Positions 42,400-49,974 are shown, counted from the first letter of the stretch. The stretch is DNA of 64,000 nt from Roseburia sp. (GCA_023666265.1 JAMPCH010000002.1:35105-99104); one strand, 5' to 3'. Translations and numbers: made by a program. The notes: generated by a model not told the origin, from the letters alone.

Positions 42400-42849
42400 A
42401 TGCGATTTTTGATCCAGCGCGTAAAGGAAGCGAGCTGTACCGTCGACGGGAGCGTCACCGGGGCGATCGGGACGGGCTATCTCGTCCTCATCGGGATCGC
42501 CGACCGCGACGACGAGGCGGTCGCGGCGAAAATGGTGAAAAAGCTCGTCGGACTCAGGATCTTTGAGGACGAGGACGGTAAGACGAACCGCTCGCTCGGC
42601 GACGTGGGCGGGGGGTTGCTCCTGATCTCCCAGTTCACGCTCTACGCGGACTGTAAAAGGGGAAATCGCCCGTCCTTTACGGGCGCGGGAAAGCCCGACC
42701 ACGCCAAGCGGCTTTATGAGCGGATCGTCGCCGCTTGCCGCGCGGAAGTCCCCGTCGTCGAAACGGGTATCTTCGGCGCGGATATGAAGGTCGCGCTTTT
42801 GAACGACGGTCCGTTTACCGTCCTCCTCGACTCGGAGGAGATTTTTTAG
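42400..42849 (+). CDS. dtd: D-aminoacyl-tRNA deacylase
   Basis: 149 residues, full length. Hydrolyses D-aminoacyl-tRNAs to keep D-amino acids out of proteins. Family signatures are [17 protein letters not shown] (about 78-94), the cross-subunit Gly-cisPro motif region and NDGPFT near the C-terminus. Starts 5 nt after the membrane protein gene, in the same transcript. Confidence 0.95.
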   Translation: MRFLIQRVKEASCTVDGSVTGAIGTGYLVLIGIADRDDEAVAAKMVKKLVGLRIFEDEDGKTNRSLGDVGGGLLLISQFTLYADCKRGNRPSFTGAGKPDHAKRLYERIVAACRAEVPVVETGIFGADMKVALLNDGPFTVLLDSEEIF

Positions 42850-42919
42850 GGGGTACGAAGAGAGAATGAAAGAGAACGAAGAGAAAAAAGATTTTGGGGA
42901 CTTAGAGAGACTTTGAGAG

Positions 42920-42985
42920 ACTTTGAGAGCGGGGGCGTTGCCCCCACACCCCCACAAGCCTTTGAAAAGGCTTGACCTAAACTTT
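42920..42985. repeat. GC-rich double hairpin downstream of dtd
   Basis: GGGGGCG/CCCCC hairpin, then ACACCCCCAC and an AAGCCTTT / AAGGCTT hairpin. Preceded by degenerate GAGAGACTTT repeats (42904-42930). Looks like an intergenic REP-type sequence and may end dtd transcription. Apart from this, 42850-43096 holds no gene I can support. Confidence 0.45.
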
Positions 42986-43096
42986 AATATGGCTTTAGAC
43001 AAGCTATAGGTAAATCGTTTTCTCTGCGCCGTTCAACAATTATGTAAAATGAATGTTTTACCGAGAAATCGCCGGAATATTAAGGAAAACCAAACG

Positions 43097-43129
43097 CAAA
43101 AATCCCTTTCGTCTCATACGAAAGGGATC
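43097..43129 (-). terminator. Terminator of rpmB
   Basis: Minus strand ATCCCTTTCGT, 5-nt loop, ACGAAAGGGAT, TTTTT. Confidence 0.9.
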
Positions 43130-43148
43130 TCGTTTATTCGGTTCAAGC

Positions 43149-43337
43149 TTAATTCGCGCGCTGTACCTTACCGGAACGAAGGCATCTGGTGCAAACGTTT
43201 ACCCGACAGGGAGTCCCGTTTACGATCGCGCGTACCTTTTGAACGTTCGGCTTAAAGGTCCTGTTCGTGCGTCTGTGAGAGTGAGAAACGGCAATCCCGA
43301 ACGCAACACCCTTACCGCAGATTTCGCATTTTGCCAT
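43149..43337 (-). CDS. rpmB: 50S ribosomal protein L28
   Basis: 62 residues, standard. Zinc-ribbon (C+) form with CEIC at 4-7 and CTRC at about 51-54; typical [18 protein letters not shown]. Own promoter 43437-43465 and terminator. Confidence 0.97.
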   Translation of the reverse strand: MAKCEICGKGVAFGIAVSHSHRRTNRTFKPNVQKVRAIVNGTPCRVNVCTRCLRSGKVQRAN

Positions 43338-43436
43338 GGGTCGGCACCTCCTTAACTATCGCTGATCCTCTGAGAGCCGCCGCTTTTCCCCGATATGACG
43401 GTAACGGTTTGATCCGGCGCGTCTCGATACCATATT

Positions 43437-43465
43437 ATTTTATCAAATTCCGCCGCGCTTGTCAA
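43437..43465 (-). promoter_or_regulatory. Promoter of rpmB
   Basis: Minus strand TTGACA (43460-43465), 17-bp spacer, TAAAAT (43437-43442), located just after the gpsA stop. Confidence 0.85.
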
Positions 43466-43505
43466 TAGCTTTTTTAAAAATTTTTCGGGATTTTTGCGGA
43501 TCGGC

Positions 43506-44504
43506 TTAGGTATTCCAGTATTGCTCCTTCTCGTGGCGCTGGGGGCGACCCATAAGAGCGCGGGCGGCGTCCGCCGGAGGAAGCCCGCCGTAGCAAATTT
43601 GATAGAGCTGTTCGATGATCGGGACGCGGACGCCGAGGCGCTCGGCGATCCCATAGGCGATCTTTGTACAACCATAGCCCTCGACCGTCCCGACGCGGCG
43701 GATCGCCTCCTCGGCGGGTACGCCCTCGCCGATCAGGATACCCGCGCGGTGATTACGGGAATGGTTGGAGGTACAGGTCACGATGAGGTCGCCGACCCCC
43801 GCCAGCCCCGTGAAGGTCTCCCACCGCGCGCCCATCGCCGTCCCGAGCCTTGTGATCTCGGCGAGACCGCGCGTCATGAGCGCCGCCGTCGTGTTGTCGC
43901 CGAGCTTCATCCCCTCGATGATCCCACAGCAGAGCGCGATCGGGTTTTTGAGCGCCGCCGCCGTTTCACAGCCCGCGATGTCGTCGTTGATATAGATACG
44001 AAAGCTCTCGGTCTGGAGCTTTTCCTGCGCGTATTCGGCGCACCCCTCGTTTTCGCTCGCGAAAACGACGCTCGTCGGGATACCGCGCCCGACCTCCTCG
44101 GCGTGACAGGGTCCCGCCATCACGACAATCGGGCTTTCGCTCAGCTCCTCGCGAAGCACCTCGGAGAGCCGCTTATTCGTCCCCTCCTCAAAGCCCTTCC
44201 CGACGTTTAAGACGATCGTCTCGGGCTCGATCGCGGACTTCACCTTTTGGGCGACCTCGCGGACGAAACGCGACGGGATCGCGAAGACCACGACGTCCGC
44301 GCCCTTAACACAGGAAATATCGGTCGTAAAGCGGATCCGCTCGGGGACGGCGACCCCGGGTAAGAGCCGCTTATGCTCGCCGTTTTTACGGATCTCCTCG
44401 ATCTCCTCCGCATATTTTGTCCAAGCCGTAACCTCGTGACCGCATTGATCCCAAAGGACGGACAGCGCCGTCCCGAACCCACAGCCGAGTATGGTGATCT
44501 TCAA
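43506..44504 (-). CDS. gpsA: Glycerol-3-phosphate dehydrogenase [NAD(P)+]
   Basis: 332 residues. Supplies sn-glycerol-3-phosphate for phospholipids. NAD-binding ILGCGFGTALSVL (the Trp of the common GAGxWGTA is missing), catalytic Lys in LNVGKGFEEGTNKRLS, substrate loop MAGPCHAEEVGRGIPTSVV and DDIAGCETAAALKNPIAL. TTG start at 44504 with GGGGAG upstream; no ATG is available. The downstream glycerolipid link to the acyltransferase fusion is only thematic. Confidence 0.94.
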   Translation of the reverse strand: MKITILGCGFGTALSVLWDQCGHEVTAWTKYAEEIEEIRKNGEHKRLLPGVAVPERIRFTTDISCVKGADVVVFAIPSRFVREVAQKVKSAIEPETIVLNVGKGFEEGTNKRLSEVLREELSESPIVVMAGPCHAEEVGRGIPTSVVFASENEGCAEYAQEKLQTESFRIYINDDIAGCETAAALKNPIALCCGIIEGMKLGDNTTAALMTRGLAEITRLGTAMGARWETFTGLAGVGDLIVTCTSNHSRNHRAGILIGEGVPAEEAIRRVGTVEGYGCTKIAYGIAERLGVRVPIIEQLYQICYGGLPPADAARALMGRPQRHEKEQYWNT

Positions 44505-44529
44505 CTTCCTCTCCCCTTTCGCTTGATTT

Positions 44530-44738
44530 TTTTGCTTGACCTTTTATGGAAGGTGTGCGCCCCGGCGGGCGCTCAAAAAGCGACGACCTTCTCCGTCTGC
44601 CGCTAGGCGAACCCTTCCGTAAAGTCCGAAAGTGATGACCCGACAGATCACGCGAGCCTTCCTCTCGGCGCTTTTCTCGCCTACAAGCCGCGCCTGCCCA
44701 AAACAGGACAGGCGCGAGATTTTCTTTTATCAAGATGT
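44530..44738. repeat. Dispersed repeat and hairpins between gpsA and glgA
   Basis: ACCTTTTATGGAAGGTGTGCGCC and GGCGAACCCTTCCGTAAAG are the two ends of a diverged copy of the palindromic family. A separate 8-bp hairpin (CGCGCCTG / CAGGCGCG, 44692-44723) lies next to the glgA stop and may help termination. No gene seen. Confidence 0.45.
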
Positions 44739-46175
44739 TTACTGCTCCCAGCCGCAAAGCTCCTCGTAAAGCCCGATGTAAAGCTTCGCCGACTGCTTCC
44801 AGCTAAAGTCGCGCTTCATACCGCGCTCGACGAGCTTTTTCCAAGCCGCCTGATCCGCGAAGACCTCCTTCGCGCGGTTGATCGCGCCGAGCATATCGAG
44901 CGCGTTATAGGACTGGAAGGTAAAGCCGATCCCTTCGCCGCTCTCCTCGCCGTAATCGGGGATCGAGTCCTTTAAGCCGCCCGTCGCGCGGACGATCGGG
45001 ACGGTCCCATAGCGGAGCGCAATCATTTGCGCCAAGCCGCAAGGCTCGCTCTTACTCGGCATCAGGAACATATCCGCGCCCGCGTAGATCATCTTAGCGT
45101 AGGACGGGATATAGCCGCACTTAAAGCTCACCGCCTCGGGGTACTTATTCTGCATGAAATAGAAGAAATCCTCATACTGCTTCTCGCCCGAGCCGAGAAC
45201 GACGACCTTGATCCCCGAGCAGACGATCTCGTCCAGCACGCACTTGATCAGATCAAATCCCTTATGTTCAACGAGACGCGAGATGATCCCCATAACGGGA
45301 ACGTCGCATTGCGGCAGCCCCGCCTCTTTTAATAGCGCCTCGCGGCATTTTTGCTTCCCCGCCATCTTCCCGGGCTTAAAGGTCGCCGCGATCTCTTTAT
45401 CGGTCGCCGCGTTATACATATCGGTATCGAGCCCGTTTAAAAAGCCGCAGGTCTTATACTGCTTGGAATTAAGGGTACGGTCGAGCCCGTGAGAGAACCA
45501 CGGATTGAGAATTTCCTTGGCGTAGGTCGGCGAAACGGTCGTCACCTTATCCGCCATCTCGATCGCGCCCTTCATGAGGTTCGCGTCGCCGTCATACTCG
45601 ATGATCGAGCTTAAATGACGCGGGATCGAGAAGATCTCCTCGGTCAGCTCTAAGCCGTATTGACCCTGATAGCCGATATTATGGATCGTAAAGACGTTCC
45701 TGATCCCCCACATATTATGGTGATACTTATAATAGATATTATAGTATACGGGGACGAGCGCGGTCTGCCAGTCGTTGGAATTGATGATGTCGGGCTTGAT
45801 CTCGAGATGCTCGAGCATCTCGAGGATCGCGCGTGAAAAGAACGCGTAGCGTTCCGCGTCGTCATAATAGCCGTAAAGCCCGTAATCGCGCTTAAAATAA
45901 TACTCGTTATCGATAAAATAGTATACAACGCCGTTTAACGTCGTCGTAAAGACCCCGCAATACTGGGAACGCCAGCCGACCGGAACATAAAAATTCGTCA
46001 CATACTCAAACGTTTCGCGTACCTCGGGCTTGATCGTATTCACGTAATACGGCATAACGACCATACATTCGTGACCCGCCTCGACGAGCGCCTTCGGGAG
46101 CGAGCCCGCTACGTCCGCCAGTCCGCCGGACGCCGCGAACGGCTGAGCCTCGCTGGCTGCATACAAAATTTTCAT
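44739..46175 (-). CDS. glgA: Glycogen synthase (ADP-glucose starch synthase type)
   Basis: 478-residue GT5 glycosyltransferase that extends alpha-1,4-glucan from ADP-glucose. N-terminal SGGLADVAGSLPKAL (ADP-glucose binding; the usual KTGGLADV has lost its Lys here, reading ASGGLADV), HNIGYQGQYG, catalytic E region in MPSKSEPCGLAQMIALRYGTVPIV. ATG at 46175 chosen with GGAAAGG 9 nt upstream. Completes the pathway with glgB/C/D, but is 26 kb away with its own promoter. Confidence 0.95.
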   Translation of the reverse strand: MKILYAASEAQPFAASGGLADVAGSLPKALVEAGHECMVVMPYYVNTIKPEVRETFEYVTNFYVPVGWRSQYCGVFTTTLNGVVYYFIDNEYYFKRDYGLYGYYDDAERYAFFSRAILEMLEHLEIKPDIINSNDWQTALVPVYYNIYYKYHHNMWGIRNVFTIHNIGYQGQYGLELTEEIFSIPRHLSSIIEYDGDANLMKGAIEMADKVTTVSPTYAKEILNPWFSHGLDRTLNSKQYKTCGFLNGLDTDMYNAATDKEIAATFKPGKMAGKQKCREALLKEAGLPQCDVPVMGIISRLVEHKGFDLIKCVLDEIVCSGIKVVVLGSGEKQYEDFFYFMQNKYPEAVSFKCGYIPSYAKMIYAGADMFLMPSKSEPCGLAQMIALRYGTVPIVRATGGLKDSIPDYGEESGEGIGFTFQSYNALDMLGAINRAKEVFADQAAWKKLVERGMKRDFSWKQSAKLYIGLYEELCGWEQ

Positions 46176-46266
46176 AATAACCATTCCTTTCCGACCGCGA
46201 GATGAGCGGCTTACTTTTTTCGGAAGGTCGACGCGCCCATCGGGACGGCAAACTCGACCTACTTTT

Positions 46267-46294
46267 ATTTTACCATATTTTCACGGAAATGCAA
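46267..46294 (-). promoter_or_regulatory. Promoter of glgA
   Basis: Minus strand TTGCAT (46289-46294), 16-bp spacer, TAAAAT (46267-46272). A diverged dispersed repeat lies between it and the start codon (46205-46260). Confidence 0.65.
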
Positions 46295-46428
46295 TACTTT
46301 TTATAATATTTCCCTGCCAAAATCGAAAAAATTGTTAAAATTATACAAAAAAAGAGGAAATATGTTGGAGGCGACAACGAAGGCGGGAAAGCCGAATAAA
46401 ACAAAAATCGACTTTTACTCAAAAAGGG

Positions 46429-46458
46429 TTGACAAACCACACCTTCCTATTATATAAT
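46429..46458 (+). promoter_or_regulatory. Promoter of the DUF4234 gene
   Basis: TTGACA (46429-46434), 18-bp spacer, TATAAT (46453-46458). The stretch 46295-46428 shows no supported gene. Confidence 0.8.
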
Positions 46459-46528
46459 GAGAAGGAAAGGTGTCGTCGGGTTTCGCGCGGAAAGAACGGC
46501 GCACAAAATTTAAAGGGGGATTTTATCC

Positions 46529-46870
46529 ATGCTCGAAAACAAAAACGTCGTTACCGTGATCTTACTCAGTATCGTGACCTGTGGGATCTATTCGCTCGTC
46601 TGGTACTGGAAGACGATGAACGCGCTCCACAACGAGGGACATAAGAGCCTCGTCGACCCGATCATCCAGTTTATTCTCCTCTTCTTCTACGTTGGGAACA
46701 TCATCTTCGCCCTCTGCGCGGACTCAAACCTCAACGCCATTCGCGCTCAGAGAGGACTACCCGAAAAGGACAATAAGGTTCTTTACATCATTCTCGGGCT
46801 GATCCTCCCAATCGCCCTCGTCGCGATCGTTCAAAACGACATCAACGAGCTGGCTCAGCCGTCGATGTAA
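46529..46870 (+). CDS. DUF4234-like small membrane protein
   Basis: 113 residues with three hydrophobic helices. The N-terminal VTVILLSIVTCGIYSLVWYW matches the DUF4234 pattern (LLxxxTxGIYxxxW). The end is a polar ELAQPSM tail. Start follows AAAGGGGG. Ended by a hairpin at 46885-46920. Function of the family unknown. Confidence 0.8.
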   Translation: MLENKNVVTVILLSIVTCGIYSLVWYWKTMNALHNEGHKSLVDPIIQFILLFFYVGNIIFALCADSNLNAIRAQRGLPEKDNKVLYIILGLILPIALVAIVQNDINELAQPSM

Positions 46871-46884
46871 CAATCCGCTCCGTA

Positions 46885-46920
46885 AATCGGGACTGCTCCG
46901 CGCGGGCAGTCCGATTTTAT
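46885..46920 (+). terminator. Terminator of the DUF4234 gene
   Basis: ATCGGGACTGC, loop, GCAGTCCGAT, TTTTATA. Confidence 0.8.
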
Positions 46921-46948
46921 ACACCGGGAAGAAAGGGGTCGTATCAAA

Positions 46949-47287
46949 ATGCTCTTTCGGAAAAAGCTTTTTAAGTCGGAGGCGCAAAAAGCGGCGGAGG
47001 CGCTCCCCAAAAAGAAAAAAGTCCAGTATACGCCGCAAAAGCTCGAGGAGCTGATCCCGCTCTTAAACGAAAGCCCCGAGGCGCTCCTCGCGCTCGAGCC
47101 GGTCAACTATTACGCCTCAAAAAACGAATTTTTGCAATGCACGTTTTATTACAGCGACGACTATTCGTCGGTCTATTTTATCGTCGAGTTTTATCGCTTT
47201 GACAGCGTCGCCGCCTCCACGCCGTTTTATCGGGCGGACTATGAGCTTATGCGGCGCGCGCTCCGAAAATTCGGACAGCAGATATAA
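46949..47287 (+). CDS. Small soluble protein of unknown function
   Basis: 112 residues, not recognised. Basic N-terminus (MLFRKKLFKSEAQKAAEAL), then an acidic region rich in Tyr/Phe (FYYSDDYSSVYFIVEFYRFD). GGAAAGG... lies about 15 nt upstream. It follows the DUF4234 terminator, so expression probably depends on read-through. Confidence 0.6.
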   Translation: MLFRKKLFKSEAQKAAEALPKKKKVQYTPQKLEELIPLLNESPEALLALEPVNYYASKNEFLQCTFYYSDDYSSVYFIVEFYRFDSVAASTPFYRADYELMRRALRKFGQQI

Positions 47288-47302
47288 TTTTCTTTAAGGG
47301 TA

Positions 47303-47331
47303 TTGACAAAACGGAGAAAATGGGGTATAAT
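47303..47331 (+). promoter_or_regulatory. Promoter of short RNA unit 1
   Basis: TTGACA (47303-47308), 17-bp spacer, TATAAT (47326-47331). Confidence 0.8.
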
Positions 47332-47337
47332 AACATT

Positions 47338-47436
47338 AGCAAAACGAAAGCGAGCAAATTTCGTGCATGCTATCTCACCGAGGAAAAAAGAACACCCGCA
47401 GTTTCCTTTCGAAAATCAACTGCGGGTGTTTTTTTA
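47338..47436 (+). ncRNA. Short promoter-terminator unit 1, possible small RNA
   Basis: About 100 nt between a consensus promoter and a strong terminator (12-bp stem ACACCCGCAGTT / AACTGCGGGTGT at 47392-47429, then seven T). No start codon with a ribosome binding site is inside. The segment CGTGCATGCTATCTCACC resembles part of unit 2, suggesting a degenerate duplicate of an antisense RNA gene. Confidence 0.5.
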
Positions 47437-47489
47437 TACTTATTTCCGACGGTTGATCTCTCGGCGTTTAGAAAATTCCCAAATGAGTA

Positions 47490-47518
47490 TTGACAATCCG
47501 GGGAAAATAAGCTATAAT
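47490..47518 (+). promoter_or_regulatory. Promoter of short RNA unit 2
   Basis: TTGACA (47490-47495), 17-bp spacer, TATAAT (47513-47518). Confidence 0.82.
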
Positions 47519-47524
47519 GTAAAT

Positions 47525-47745
47525 AGGAAAGAGTTAGAAAACTCAACGCTTCTACAAGGGGGTCAAAAAAGACCCCGCTCCAAATTCGCGAGGGTCTTTG
47601 CCGACTTAGCGCCGCCGGAATTTGTCGCTTATGTAATCGGAGATCACACCCGCGAGCAGGGACAGCAAAAATGATGTAGAGGTCGTCCATGCTCTCACGC
47701 AAGGACACGACAACCGCCGCGACTCCAACGCGGCGGTCTTTTTTT
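47525..47745 (+). ncRNA. Short promoter-terminator unit 2, antisense to a peptide ORF
   Basis: About 220 nt ending in a strong terminator (ACCGCCGCG / CGCGGCGGT, 47713-47737, then T-run). It contains an internal GGGGTC/GACCCC hairpin near 47560. It covers the whole of a 30-codon hydrophobic peptide frame on the opposite strand (47606-47698), the layout of a type I antitoxin RNA. Confidence 0.5.
47606..47698 (-). CDS. Possible type I toxin-like hydrophobic peptide
   Basis: GTG start at 47698; 30 residues MRAWTTSTSFLLSLLAGVIS plus DYISDKFRRR. One hydrophobic helix followed by a charged, basic tail is typical of small membrane toxins. No good ribosome binding site or promoter is visible on this strand, and an alternative frame begins MDDLYI just upstream with a one-nucleotide offset, so the gene may be frameshifted or inactive. 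Confidence 0.35.
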   Translation of the reverse strand: MRAWTTSTSFLLSLLAGVISDYISDKFRRR

Positions 47746-47755
47746 ACAAAAAACA

Positions 47756-47784
47756 TTGACAAATCGGGAAAGTAAAGCTATAAT
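47756..47784 (+). promoter_or_regulatory. Promoter of the JAMM-like gene
   Basis: TTGACA (47756-47761), 17-bp spacer, TATAAT (47779-47784). Spacer sequence resembles those of the two upstream RNA units. Confidence 0.85.
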
Positions 47785-47803
47785 AAAAGCGGAGAGTGAT
47801 ATA

Positions 47804-48265
47804 ATGACGATCTCGTCAATCGAATTTCCGATCGAGCAAAAACATACGGGAAAGGGCAACCCCAACGCGATCATTATGTTTGACGTATCGCTGAATAATC
47901 GCCAAAACAGGCTTTTGGAGAAGCTTCCCGAGTACGACAGCCGCGTGATCGTTCCGAGGAGATCGGTAAATATGGCGGATCTATCCGCGCTCACCGCAAA
48001 AACGGGCGATGAATTCGCGATGTTTACCAAAGGAAAGAAGCGGCTCATCATTCGCGGAAATGTCTTTAAAGTGAATATCGATACCGACGAGGCGGAGCGC
48101 CTTTCAAAGGAAGGATATAAATGGAGCGGGCATACCCACCCCGGCGTAACAATGCTTTGTTTACTCCCCTCGGACGGCGACAAGCGAATATTAAAGCATT
48201 TTTCGCAAGAAGTAAGCGCTATATATAATTCAAAAGGTAAATCATCAACCTTCGGAAAGGAGTAA
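47804..48265 (+). CDS. JAB/JAMM-like metallopeptidase-fold protein
   Basis: 153 residues. C-terminal half carries GHTHPGVTMLCLLPSDGDK: H-x-H, then S-x-x-D, the zinc-binding JAMM pattern, with a possible upstream Glu in TGDEFAMF. The ending SQEVSAIYNSKG resembles the C-terminal domains of some phage head proteins and polymorphic toxins that use this motif. ATG at 47804 has GGAG 9 nt upstream; an earlier ATG overlaps the promoter. Coupled to a small partner gene. Activity and target unknown. Confidence 0.65.
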   Translation: MTISSIEFPIEQKHTGKGNPNAIIMFDVSLNNRQNRLLEKLPEYDSRVIVPRRSVNMADLSALTAKTGDEFAMFTKGKKRLIIRGNVFKVNIDTDEAERLSKEGYKWSGHTHPGVTMLCLLPSDGDKRILKHFSQEVSAIYNSKGKSSTFGKE

Positions 48266-48269
48266 CCCC

Positions 48270-48524
48270 ATGTGTAAATTATTCGACGACTGGTCAGATG
48301 AGATCCAAAAATATTGTAAAAGTAAGCATTTCAGCTTTGAAAAAGCGCAACGGCTTTCTCAATGCTGGGGTCGAGATTTCCTCGCCCTCCAACACCACGA
48401 CCCCGAAAAAGGCAAAATGGGCTTACTCGACGAAACGCCCATGCCGCTCGTCTTATTGATCACCGAGACGCCGAACGGGCTCGTTTTTGAGGAGACCGAG
48501 TACACCCGCCAATACCTCACCTAA
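48270..48524 (+). CDS. Small protein paired with the JAMM-like gene
   Basis: 84 residues, Trp- and acidic-rich (MCKLFDDWSDEIQKYCKS, LLDETPMPLVLLITETPNG). Its ribosome binding site (GGAAAGGAG) is the end of the preceding gene, 4 bp between them, so the two are translated together. Could be an immunity or regulatory partner; no family recognised. Confidence 0.65.
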   Translation: MCKLFDDWSDEIQKYCKSKHFSFEKAQRLSQCWGRDFLALQHHDPEKGKMGLLDETPMPLVLLITETPNGLVFEETEYTRQYLT

Positions 48525-48530
48525 CCCCCA

Positions 48531-48566
48531 AAAATATCCCCCTCTCTCGCGAGAGGGGGATATTTT
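48531..48566. terminator. Bidirectional terminator
   Basis: AAAATATCCCCCTCTC, TCGC loop, GAGAGGGGGATATTTT. Confidence 0.9.
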
Positions 48567-48653
48567 ATACCCGTTACGTTATGTACGTCTTGTCTTACCG
48601 CGCGGAGAGCCGCCCTCGGTAAAACGGGTCGTATCGATGACCGATACGCGTCA

Positions 48654-49400
48654 TTAAGAAACAGACATCGTGAGCTTGGGAGAAGTGCCTACGATCAAAC
48701 CTGCCCACTTACCATTAACACTATCGTCTCCGGCTACACCCGCGTTGCTACCGTCCCACTTGTTGGTGGTCGTGGTGATCGCGGTAAGATCGGTCAACTT
48801 TTTAGCCGCTGCCGTTTTATAATCGGCATAAAGATCGCCGAGCTGTGAGGCACTTCCATCGCCTACCGTAGAAGAATCCGCCGTGTAAGCAAGCGCTACG
48901 CAGTGACCCGCCGAAACAAACGCCTCGATATAGCCGGTTTGGATATCCGGGAAGAGCTTCGCGAGGCTGATCGTGATCAGATCGATCCCATTGCCCTTCG
49001 CGTCGGACTTGCTGTTGGTAGACTTGTACTTAGCCGCCGTTTTGACCTCCGTCCACTTTACATCGGAGCCGGAACCGCTGAAGCTATCGCCCATCTTAGC
49101 GCCCGCCTCAATAAGATAGCCGGTCCATTCGCCCTTATCGATCGAGAAGATAAAGGTCGCCGCCGCGCTCGCTCTCTTCATACCGTACTTATTGGTGTCC
49201 GCCTCGGTGAAGAAGTTATCGACCTCCTTCGCGAGGGACGACGCGGTCGAGTCCGCCGAAGTAACGCGCGAGTTCGTTACATAGCCTAACATCGTAGGGA
49301 TAAGGATCGCCGCGAGTACGCCGATGATCGCGATTACAACGATCAGTTCGACGAGGGTAAAGCCTTTTTTGGCTTTAAGCTTTTGGAAAAAACGAATCAT
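48654..49400 (-). CDS. Type IV pilin / pseudopilin-like protein
   Basis: 248 residues. Class III leader MIRFFQKLKAKKG cleaved before Phe (G|FTLVELIVVIAIIGVLAAIL), with Glu5 of the mature protein, then a Ser/Thr/Lys-rich globular domain rich in Gly and Asp. The usual size for a major or minor pilin. AAGGAGG precedes ATG. No prepilin peptidase or assembly ATPase is in the window. A weak promoter-like TTGACC-17-TAATAA overlaps the mini-pilin; otherwise the gene appears to depend on the invertible promoter to its right. Confidence 0.9.
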   Translation of the reverse strand: MIRFFQKLKAKKGFTLVELIVVIAIIGVLAAILIPTMLGYVTNSRVTSADSTASSLAKEVDNFFTEADTNKYGMKRASAAATFIFSIDKGEWTGYLIEAGAKMGDSFSGSGSDVKWTEVKTAAKYKSTNSKSDAKGNGIDLITISLAKLFPDIQTGYIEAFVSAGHCVALAYTADSSTVGDGSASQLGDLYADYKTAAAKKLTDLTAITTTTNKWDGSNAGVAGDDSVNGKWAGLIVGTSPKLTMSVS

Positions 49401-49493
49401 TGTTTTTTTCCTCCTTGTAATAAAAATTTTTTTGTCCCGCGAGCTTAACGCTCCGCTTTTAGGGACGATTTATAAAACCCTTGGCGGGCTTTA

Positions 49494-49625
49494 TTACGAG
49501 AATAATAATAAGAGGTCAAAGGCGATCGCGGCGACGACGCTGATAAACGCGATCACGACGATCAGCTCGACGATCGTAAAGCCGTTTTTGATTTTACGAA
49601 ACCGTATCTTTATTCGCTTTAATAT
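49494..49625 (-). CDS. Mini-pilin ORF with only the leader and N-terminal helix
   Basis: 43 codons reading LKRIKIRFRKIKNG|FTIVELIVVIAFISVVAAIA and ending FDLLLLFS, then TAA. It is the prepilin leader plus hydrophobic helix without any globular domain. A GAGGGGG site lies 8 nt before codon 1, but that codon is ATA, not ATG, so it may be a recently damaged gene or start inefficiently. It is the first frame met by a transcript arriving from the switch region. Confidence 0.45.
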   Translation of the reverse strand: MLKRIKIRFRKIKNGFTIVELIVVIAFISVVAAIAFDLLLLFS

Positions 49626-49631
49626 CGTTAA

Positions 49632-49677
49632 GACCCCCTCTTACAACATAATGTCGTTTATGTTGTAAGAGGGGGTC
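49632..49677. promoter_or_regulatory. Left recombination site of the invertible segment, within a 46-bp palindrome
   Basis: Core 49642-49667: TACAACATAA, spacer TGTCGT, TTATGTTGTA. It is the exact reverse complement of the site at 50008-50033. Inverted arms around a 6-bp spacer are typical of tyrosine recombinase core sites. Here the palindrome extends outward (GACCCCCTCT / AGAGGGGGTC) to 20-bp perfect arms. Confidence 0.85.
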
Positions 49678-49687
49678 GGTTAGGTCG

Positions 49688-49880
49688 CTTTTATTTTTGG
49701 GGAAGGCGGTACAGATCCGCCCAAGATCAGCGCCGAGACGGGCTATTCTTTGGTCTAAAGCCTTATTTTTGACCGCGAACGTTCAAAGCCAATAAAACAA
49801 GCCGCGAAAAACGCGGAAAACGCTTCTTTCGCGGTTAAGGGGCGGACGAGGGGGCGCACACCTTCCCAAAAGGGAAAAAT
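49688..49880. repeat. Dispersed palindromic repeat inside the invertible segment
   Basis: Ends TTTTATTTTTGGGGAAGGCG and GGGGCGCACACCTTCCCAAA match the family; about 190 bp including internal GC-rich hairpins (AAAAACGCGG-type). Confidence 0.55.
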
Positions 49881-49945
49881 TTAAAAAAATCCACAACTTT
49901 TTTTAAGAAGAAGGAATTTTTTTGTAATTTTTTTGAAAAAAGGTG

Positions 49946-49974
49946 TTGACAAAATCGGGAAGCTGTGATATAAT
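49946..49974 (+). promoter_or_regulatory. Promoter inside the invertible segment
   Basis: TTGACA (49946-49951), 17-bp spacer, TATAAT (49969-49974). The RNA would start near 49981 and run through the right recombination site into the antisense strand of the recombinase gene. Confidence 0.88.

Noticed and set aside
43749..43995. Plus-strand frames opposite gpsA, pnp, glgB and the penicillin-binding protein gene
   Set aside because: They mirror GC-rich codon patterns of the real genes, lack ribosome binding sites and show no family motifs.
46362..46457. 31-codon ORF with an AGAGGAAAT site upstream of the DUF4234 gene
   Set aside because: It runs through the -35 and -10 boxes of the next promoter and has no protein-like character.
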